NCBI GenBank assembly: GCA_903928395.1
Contig: CAIYQS010000023.1
Span: forward strand, 1 to 19,570
Direction of reading: 5' to 3'
Origin: an uncultured Actinomycetes bacterium
GTDB taxonomy: Bacteria; Actinomycetota; Actinomycetes; Nanopelagicales; Nanopelagicaceae
Length of the DNA stretch: 19,570 nt
Shown: positions 15,341 to 19,570 of the stretch, piece by piece
How the letters are laid out: each line of letters opens with the position of its first letter
How positions within the stretch are numbered: the stretch's first letter is position 1
Made by a program: the position numbers and the translations under genes
The notes under the pieces: generated by a model
Told to the model about the DNA's origin: nothing
What the model saw: only the letters and a program-made list of their open reading frames with translations
Databases searched by the model: none

Positions 15341-16636
15341 TTAGGCGCTCTTCTCTTCGGCACGCTTTTCACTCTTAACTGCCCGCTTTGGACCACTCCC
15401 ACGATTAATGTAGGTCGGAATCGCTTGCTTCAACACGACCTCTGGAGTGATGACCACCCGCTCAACCTCTTTAAGGGACGGCACTTCATACATGACCCCG
15501 AGCAAGGTGTCTTCCATAATTGCCCGCAAGCCACGTGCACCTGTTCCACGTTTGATCGCGAGATCGGCTACTACCTCAAGTGCTTCAGGGGTGAATTCAA
15601 GTTCAACACCGTCAATGTCAAATAGCCGTTGATACTGCTTGATCAACGCATTCTTTGGTTCGGTAAGAATTTGCATGAGGGCGGCTCGATCCAAGTTTTC
15701 AACACTGGTCAAGATTGGTAGTCGTCCGATGAATTCTGGAATCATCCCAAACTTAAGCAAGTCTTCGGGCATAACGTCTCCGAAGATATCGATCTTGTCG
15801 AGTTCGGATTGAGATTGAAGCGTCGCATTAAAGCCTACTCCTGCTTTGCCTTTGCGCCCTTCAATTATTTTTTCAAGACCGGCGAAAGCTCCACCAACGA
15901 TGAACAGAATATTGGTGGTATCGATTTGTAGGAATTCCTGATGCGGATGTTTGCGACCACCTTGAGGTGGAACCGAAGCCGTCGTGCCTTCCAAAATCTT
16001 GAGCAGAGCTTGCTGCACTCCCTCACCAGACACGTCACGGGTGATCGATGGATTTTCGGATTTGCGGGCGACCTTATCGATTTCGTCAATGTAAATAATT
16101 CCAGTTTCGGCTTTCTTTACATCGAAATCTGCCGCCTGAATTAACTTCAACAAAATATTTTCTACATCTTCGCCAACGTATCCAGCCTCCGTGAGCGCCG
16201 TAGCGTCAGCGATTGCGAATGGCACATTGAGCATGCGAGCTAATGTTTGCGCAAGAAGCGTCTTGCCACATCCAGTTGGACCCAAAATCAAGATATTCGA
16301 TTTTGCGAGCTCTACGGATTCTTCCCGACTACCGATATCTGATTGAACACGCTTGTAATGGTTGTATACGGCAACAGACAATGATTTCTTCGCGCGATCT
16401 TGTCCGACGACATATTGATCAAGAAAAGAATAAATTTCTTGTGGTTTTGGAACTTCGGTTAGTCCAAGTTGTGTTGTTTCGTTGAGTTCTTCAATAATAA
16501 TTTCATTGCAAAGGTCAATACATTCGTCGCAAATATAAACGCCTGGGCCTGCAATTAATTTCTTAACTTGCTTTTGAGTTTTGCCACAGAAGGAGCACTT
16601 GAGCAGGTCGCCGGTTTCGCCAATACGAGTGGTCAT
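15341..16636 (-). CDS. clpX: ATP-dependent Clp protease ATP-binding subunit ClpX
   Basis: 431-residue AAA+ unfoldase that feeds tagged proteins to ClpP. The N-terminal zinc-binding domain has Cys14, Cys17, Cys36 and Cys39. Walker A is GPTGCGKT (119-126), the pore loop GYVG (152-155), Walker B IIYIDEID (180-187), the ClpP-docking loop carries VGF (267-269; IGF in E. coli), and sensor II is GTGARGL (364-370). The C-terminal tail is basic. The length is normal. The ATG at 16636 has no Shine-Dalgarno sequence (TATTCC precedes it), and TACCCT ends 6 nt upstream, which predicts a leaderless mRNA. A terminator separates it from clpP2, so clpX probably has its own promoter. Confidence 0.97.
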   Translation of the reverse strand: MTTRIGETGDLLKCSFCGKTQKQVKKLIAGPGVYICDECIDLCNEIIIEELNETTQLGLTEVPKPQEIYSFLDQYVVGQDRAKKSLSVAVYNHYKRVQSDIGSREESVELAKSNILILGPTGCGKTLLAQTLARMLNVPFAIADATALTEAGYVGEDVENILLKLIQAADFDVKKAETGIIYIDEIDKVARKSENPSITRDVSGEGVQQALLKILEGTTASVPPQGGRKHPHQEFLQIDTTNILFIVGGAFAGLEKIIEGRKGKAGVGFNATLQSQSELDKIDIFGDVMPEDLLKFGMIPEFIGRLPILTSVENLDRAALMQILTEPKNALIKQYQRLFDIDGVELEFTPEALEVVADLAIKRGTGARGLRAIMEDTLLGVMYEVPSLKEVERVVITPEVVLKQAIPTYINRGSGPKRAVKSEKRAEEKSA

Positions 16637-16642
16637 GGAATA

Positions 16643-16648
16643 AGGGTA
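16643..16648 (-). promoter_or_regulatory. Candidate -10 box of leaderless clpX transcript
   Basis: Minus-strand TACCCT at 16648-16643, with only 6 nt before the clpX ATG. The same hexamer occurs in the candidate rplU and tRNA-Pro promoters of this window. The -35 region would overlap the clpP2 terminator hairpin and shows no good consensus. Confidence 0.45.
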
Positions 16649-16659
16649 GGCGTAATCGC

Positions 16660-16689
16660 AAAAGGCGGGGTGAATTTATCCACCCCGCC
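16660..16689 (-). terminator. Intrinsic terminator after clpP2
   Basis: Minus strand GGCGGGGTG (16689-16681), 8-nt loop GATAAATT, CACCCCGCC (16672-16664): a perfect 9-bp G-C-rich stem followed by TTTT (16663-16660). It ends the tig-clpP1-clpP2 unit and isolates clpX. The T-run is short, so some read-through is likely. Confidence 0.85.
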
Positions 16690-16719
16690 TGTTCGCTTAT
16701 AGAAGAATTAAAGCGGCAA

Positions 16720-17355
16720 TTAAGATTTAATCGCTTTACGGCTCGCAAGTACCTGGTCGATGATTCCGTATTCGACGGCTTCCGCGGCAGTCAAGATCTT
16801 GTCGCGTTCAATATCCTTGGAAACTTCTTCGACGGTCTTCTTGGAATCCTTTGCCAGCATTTTCTCCAAGAGAGAACGCATGCGCATAATTTCTGCTGCT
16901 TGGATTTCGATATCGGAACCTTGTCCACCGCCCTCTGAGTAAGGTTGATGAATCAAGATACGAGCATTTTCAAGCGCCATGCGCTTTCCTTTTGCTCCAC
17001 CCGCGAGGAGAACTGCGGCAGCAGATGCAGCTTGTCCCAAACAAATAGTCATCACATCAGGACGAACAAATTGCATCGTGTCGTAAATCGCCGTCAACGC
17101 TGTAAATGATCCACCTGGAGAGTTGATGTACATCATGATGTCGCGGTCTGGATCCATTGACTCGAGAGTTAAGAGCTGAGCCATCACGTCATTTGCAACG
17201 GTGTCATCGATAGGTTGACCCACAAAGATAATCCGCTCTTCGAAGAGCTTCGTGTATGGATCTAAACGCTTGTAACCGTACGAAGTTTTTTCCTCGATGG
17301 TTGGCAAAACATAACGACTAGTTATTTCCTGCGCGTTGTTCATCTCGTTTTTCAT
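16720..17355 (-). CDS. clpP2: ATP-dependent Clp protease proteolytic subunit, second paralogue
   Basis: 211-residue serine protease subunit. The catalytic triad is Ser111 (GQAASAAA), His136 (HQPYSEGG) and Asp185 (IERDK), with spacings identical to those in ClpP1 of this window. In actinobacteria ClpP1 and ClpP2 rings combine into the active tetradecamer, with ClpP2 usually docking ClpX or ClpC. The start is ATG 17355, which overlaps the clpP1 stop (ATGA), with GGTGG a few bases upstream. A second ATG at 17343 would also fit but lacks a spaced Shine-Dalgarno sequence. The frame is open upstream into clpP1, but that part is out-of-frame clpP1. The overlap favours equal production of both subunits. 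A terminator follows. Confidence 0.95.
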   Translation of the reverse strand: MKNEMNNAQEITSRYVLPTIEEKTSYGYKRLDPYTKLFEERIIFVGQPIDDTVANDVMAQLLTLESMDPDRDIMMYINSPGGSFTALTAIYDTMQFVRPDVMTICLGQAASAAAVLLAGGAKGKRMALENARILIHQPYSEGGGQGSDIEIQAAEIMRMRSLLEKMLAKDSKKTVEEVSKDIERDKILTAAEAVEYGIIDQVLASRKAIKS

Positions 17356-17963
17356 GCTGTTCCACCACTTCCAGAAACTTGTCCCGCAGAGCGAACTACG
17401 TGATCGATTAATCCATATTGCTGGGCCTCTTCGGCATCGAACCAACGATCGCGATCAGAATCTTCCGTTATCTTTTCGACGGTTTGTCCGGAATGGAAAG
17501 CGATGAGTTCAGCCATCTTGCGCTTTGTGTATTTCATCTGATCGGCTTGAATTTTGATTTCGGTCGCCGTGCCACCGATTCCACCCAATGGTTGATGCAT
17601 CAGGACACGAGCATTTGGAAGCGCGTAGCGCTTACCTGCCGCCCCCGCAGTAAGCAGGAATTGACCCATGGAAGCAGCTAGACCCATAGTCACCGTTGCC
17701 ACATCATTTTTGATGTATTGCATCGTGTCATAAATGGCCATTCCGGCTGAAACAGAGCCGCCCGGTGAATTGATATACAAGAAAATGTCTTTCTCTTGAT
17801 CCTCGGCGGCAAGGAGCAACATTTGAGCGGCAATGGCGTTTGCCATGTTGTCTTCAACTTGACCGACCATAAAAATAATACGTTCGCGAAGCAGACGTTG
17901 ATAGACCTGATCGTCTAATCCACCCGCAAACTGAGCCGCTGAACGTGCGGTAATTGGATCCAC
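17352..17963 (-). CDS. clpP1: ATP-dependent Clp protease proteolytic subunit, first paralogue
   Basis: 203-residue ClpP with the triad Ser98 (GLAASMGQ), His123 (MHQPLGG) and Asp172 (DSDRDRW), and the INSPGGSVSAGMAIYDTMQ block (64-82). It ends in a short Gly/Ser tail. The start is taken as the GTG at 17963, preceded by AGGAGG with a short 4-nt spacing. A TTG six codons upstream is possible but would place the Shine-Dalgarno sequence inside the gene. An 11-codon ORF ends on this GTG (TAGTG). It forms the catalytic core with the overlapping clpP2. The upstream gap contains a possible ClgR-like site; ClgR is the known activator of clpP1P2 in several actinobacteria. Confidence 0.95.
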   Translation of the reverse strand: MDPITARSAAQFAGGLDDQVYQRLLRERIIFMVGQVEDNMANAIAAQMLLLAAEDQEKDIFLYINSPGGSVSAGMAIYDTMQYIKNDVATVTMGLAASMGQFLLTAGAAGKRYALPNARVLMHQPLGGIGGTATEIKIQADQMKYTKRKMAELIAFHSGQTVEKITEDSDRDRWFDAEEAQQYGLIDHVVRSAGQVSGSGGTA

Positions 17964-17998
17964 TATTCCTCCTGACAGCAACGCTGAATAGCCAGCAT
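17963..17998 (-). CDS. Possible 11-residue leader ORF upstream of clpP1
   Basis: ATG at 17998 opens 11 codons, MLAIQRCCQEE, ending with TAG at 17965-17963. The last base of the stop is the first base of the clpP1 GTG. CAGGAG stands 3 nt before the ATG, rather close but usable. The clpP1 Shine-Dalgarno sequence AGGAGG lies within its last codons. If translated, it would couple clpP1 translation to its own. No homology can be claimed at this length, and chance occurrence is possible. Confidence 0.3.
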   Translation of the reverse strand: MLAIQRCCQEE

Positions 17999-18070
17999 TA
18001 ACTCCTGTAATGACAGTAACAATCTTTCGGGGCTAACGCTTCCCAAATACAGCCACTTTCACGCGCAGGG

Positions 18071-18088
18071 TGTTCGCCCTGAGAGAAG
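18071..18088. promoter_or_regulatory. Possible ClgR-like operator upstream of clpP1P2
   Basis: Plus strand TGTTCGCCCTGAGAGAAG. Compared with the corynebacterial ClgR motif as I remember it (WNNWCGCYNANRGCGWWS), it has two mismatches and keeps the imperfect dyad TTCGC-N5-GAGAA. It lies just after the tig stop, about 110 nt before the clpP1 start, a sensible place for an activator. A 5-bp hairpin, CAGGG/CCCTG (18066-18081), overlaps it and could alternatively be a weak tig terminator. The rest of the gap (17999-18070) has no promoter I can assign with confidence. Confidence 0.35.
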
Positions 18089-18090
18089 TG

Positions 18091-19410
18091 TTATTCGGCT
18101 GAATCGGCAGCTTCCGCCAGAGCGTCAGAAACGGCAGGCATGACTGACTTAGGGCGCAACAACTCAAGATCTACGCTCTTTCCAGATTTTGTGACAACTT
18201 TTACTCGTCCTAAGACTGAAGCGAGCGCTTTAGCGCGGGCAACTTCGGAAACCATGGTCGCCCCTTGCCCATTCATCGTAACTTCCTGAATGAACTCATC
18301 TGGGCTCACACCGTAACGCTGGGATTGGCGAATCATGTACTCGGTCAATTCGTTCTCGTTCACCGAAACGTTTTCGGCTGAAACGATGGTGTCCAAAATA
18401 ATCTCGTAAGTGAGTTGCTTCTTTGTTTGCTCGGTAACTTCTTCACGATGAGCTGTATCTTCTAAGCGACCTTCACCTTCCAAGTGGTGATTGACTTCAT
18501 CATCAATCAAATTTTGAGGAAGCGGAACGTTGAGCGTTTCTACCAGTGTTTCGACAAGTTGATCGCGTGCCTTTGCCCCTTGTTCAAGGCTCTTTACCCG
18601 CTCAAGTCGAACCTGGAGATCGCTTTTTAGTTCTGCGAGCGTATCGAACTCTGATGAAAGCTTTGCGAAGGCATCATCGAGCGGAGGCAACTCCCTGTGC
18701 TTGACCGCCTTGACGGTGACATCAACTTCACCCTGTTGGCCCTCAGGGAGACCGACGAGTGAGGTCGTAAAGCGCTTACCTTCTCCAGCCGCTAATCCAA
18801 TAAGTGCCTCATCGAGTCCATCAACCATGCTATTTGAACCAACTTCATATGAAATATCGTTCACGGTGCCGCCATCAAGTGGCTTTCCCTCCGAGGACGC
18901 GATCAGATCAATCGTGACAAAGCTGCCAGTTTCGATGGCGCTTTCAACGGTCGTCAGTGTTCCAAAACGAGCGCGCAACGCATCAACTTGCTCATCAATT
19001 TCTGAATCCCCGACCACTACATCGTCAACCGTGATCGTTAATTCTGAAAAATTAGGAAGTGAAATATCAGGTCGGACATCAACTTCAACCGTGAAAGTAA
19101 ACTTCTCTTTATCAACCAACTCCGTGATATCAACGAGCGGACGACCTATGGCCAGAATGGAATGCTCGTTCTTGGCTTGAGTATAAAAATCACCTAACGA
19201 AAGATTGATGGCCTCATCGAGAACGGCAGCGCGTCCAACACGCTGCTCTACTAGGGCAGCAGGCACTTTCCCTTTGCGGAAGCCCGGGACGTTCAGCTTC
19301 TCTGCAAAAGCCTTATTGGCCTTTGCCAAATACGGAGCTAGCTCTTCAAAGGTTACGTCGATTGATAATTTCGCACGAGTATCGCTGAGTTTTTCTACGG
19401 CGCTTTTCAC
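18091..19410 (-). CDS. tig: Trigger factor, ribosome-associated chaperone
   Basis: 439-residue chaperone that binds nascent chains at the ribosomal exit. The N-terminal domain has the ribosome-binding signature GFRKGKVP (43-50). The FKBP-like PPIase domain covers about 160-240 (GSFVTIDLIASSEGKPLDGG, VDGLDEALIGLAAGE). The helical substrate-binding C-terminal domain follows and ends in an acidic tail (ALAEAADSAE). The start is GTG 19410 (MKSAVEKLSDTRAKL), with GAAAGG 6 nt upstream. The frame is open for 31 more codons, but these run through the tRNA-Pro gene and are not protein. It lies 31 nt after that tRNA, so it may be cotranscribed with it and released by tRNA processing. Confidence 0.95.
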   Translation of the reverse strand: MKSAVEKLSDTRAKLSIDVTFEELAPYLAKANKAFAEKLNVPGFRKGKVPAALVEQRVGRAAVLDEAINLSLGDFYTQAKNEHSILAIGRPLVDITELVDKEKFTFTVEVDVRPDISLPNFSELTITVDDVVVGDSEIDEQVDALRARFGTLTTVESAIETGSFVTIDLIASSEGKPLDGGTVNDISYEVGSNSMVDGLDEALIGLAAGEGKRFTTSLVGLPEGQQGEVDVTVKAVKHRELPPLDDAFAKLSSEFDTLAELKSDLQVRLERVKSLEQGAKARDQLVETLVETLNVPLPQNLIDDEVNHHLEGEGRLEDTAHREEVTEQTKKQLTYEIILDTIVSAENVSVNENELTEYMIRQSQRYGVSPDEFIQEVTMNGQGATMVSEVARAKALASVLGRVKVVTKSGKSVDLELLRPKSVMPAVSDALAEAADSAE

Positions 19411-19441
19411 GAAGGCCCTTTCGACAGGTAGGTCTGATTTC

Positions 19442-19517
19442 TGGTCGGGGCGGGGAGATTCGAACTCCCGGTCTCCTGCTCCCAAAGCAGGCGCGCTAGC
19501 CACTACGCTACGCCCCG
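19442..19517 (-). tRNA. tRNA-Pro (anticodon UGG)
   Basis: 76 nt including an encoded CCA. The acceptor stem CGGGGCG/CGCCCCG is fully paired, with discriminator A. The anticodon arm CCTGC-TTTGGGA-GCAGG gives the UGG anticodon. The T arm GGGAG-TTCGAAT-CTCCC is perfect. The D arm contains GTAGTGGCTAGC. It reads NCN proline codons, most directly CCA. It is followed after 31 nt by tig. tRNA-Pro upstream of tig is, to my knowledge, a recurring actinobacterial arrangement. Confidence 0.97.
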
Positions 19518-19538
19518 TCGGCGTAAGTGAGGAGTCTA

Positions 19539-19544
19539 AGGGTA
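19539..19544 (-). promoter_or_regulatory. Candidate -10 box for tRNA-Pro
   Basis: Minus-strand TACCCT at 19544-19539 lies 21 nt before the tRNA 5' end, leaving room for a leader of about 15 nt that RNase P would remove. No good -35 is visible at 17-18 nt. The rest of the edge region 19518-19570 shows no gene. Confidence 0.4.
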
Positions 19545-19570
19545 GAAGTTCACAACTCCCAACCAGAGCC

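Noticed and set aside
17356..17445. Extended ClpP2 N-terminus starting inside clpP1
   Set aside because: The extra residues are an out-of-frame reading of the clpP1 C-terminus. ATG 17355 with the ATGA overlap is the natural start.
19411..19503. N-terminal extension of the trigger factor frame (MASAPALGAGDREFESPRPD...)
   Set aside because: This peptide is a translation of the tRNA-Pro gene. The GTG at 19410 has a Shine-Dalgarno sequence and gives the normal N-terminus.
1..19570. Mobile elements, CRISPR arrays, phage or defence genes
   Set aside because: Reading both strands gave no transposase, integrase, direct repeat array or anomalous gene; every sizeable stretch is a conserved housekeeping gene in its usual order.

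Overview
The window reads like a stretch of core chromosome from an actinobacterium with a compact genome and mid-range GC. The gene order, all on the minus strand and read from high to low coordinates, is tRNA-Pro, tig, clpP1, clpP2, clpX, valS, folC, DUF4233, ndk, mreB, mreC, mreD, PBP2, rodA, RNase E/G, rplU, rpmA, obgE, proB. This is the classic actinobacterial arrangement. Two tandem ClpP paralogues, an RNase E with a long disordered N-terminus, and folC followed by a DUF4233 membrane gene all support the phylum. Base composition near half GC, very short intergenic gaps and start-stop overlaps would fit a streamlined freshwater lineage such as the Nanopelagicales (acI). That lineage call is an inference.

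Layout from the transcriptional 5' end. (1) 19517-16720: tRNA-Pro(UGG), trigger factor, then the ClpP1-ClpP2 peptidase pair, for folding and degradation of proteins at the ribosome exit. The clpP1 upstream region (17964-18090) holds a possible ClgR-like operator and an 11-codon leader ORF whose stop overlaps the clpP1 start. (2) 16636-10549: after a good terminator, clpX, valS, folC, a DUF4233 membrane protein and ndk. clpX, valS and ndk have no Shine-Dalgarno sequence and carry a TAnnnT box 6-9 nt before the start codon, as expected for leaderless transcripts. (3) 10531-4727: mreB, mreC, mreD, PBP2 and rodA, a complete lateral wall elongation module with overlapping or nearly overlapping genes. 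(4) 4571-1: RNase E/G from its own promoter, ribosomal proteins L21 and L27 from a promoter overlapping the RNase stop codon, an intrinsic terminator that abuts the obgE ribosome binding site, then obgE and the first 36 codons of proB, cut by the window edge.

Together the genes serve translation (tRNA, ValRS, L21, L27, Obg), protein quality control (Tig, ClpXP1P2), RNA turnover (RNase E/G), nucleotide and folate metabolism (Ndk, FolC), cell shape (MreBCD, PBP2, RodA) and proline synthesis (ProB). I see no mobile element, CRISPR array, phage gene, toxin or defence gene, and no evident frameshift. I did not find an undescribed system. The points worth a second look are regulatory: the leaderless starts, the clpP1 leader, the terminator against the obgE ribosome binding site, and the palindrome at ndk. 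All promoter, operator and hairpin calls were made by eye.
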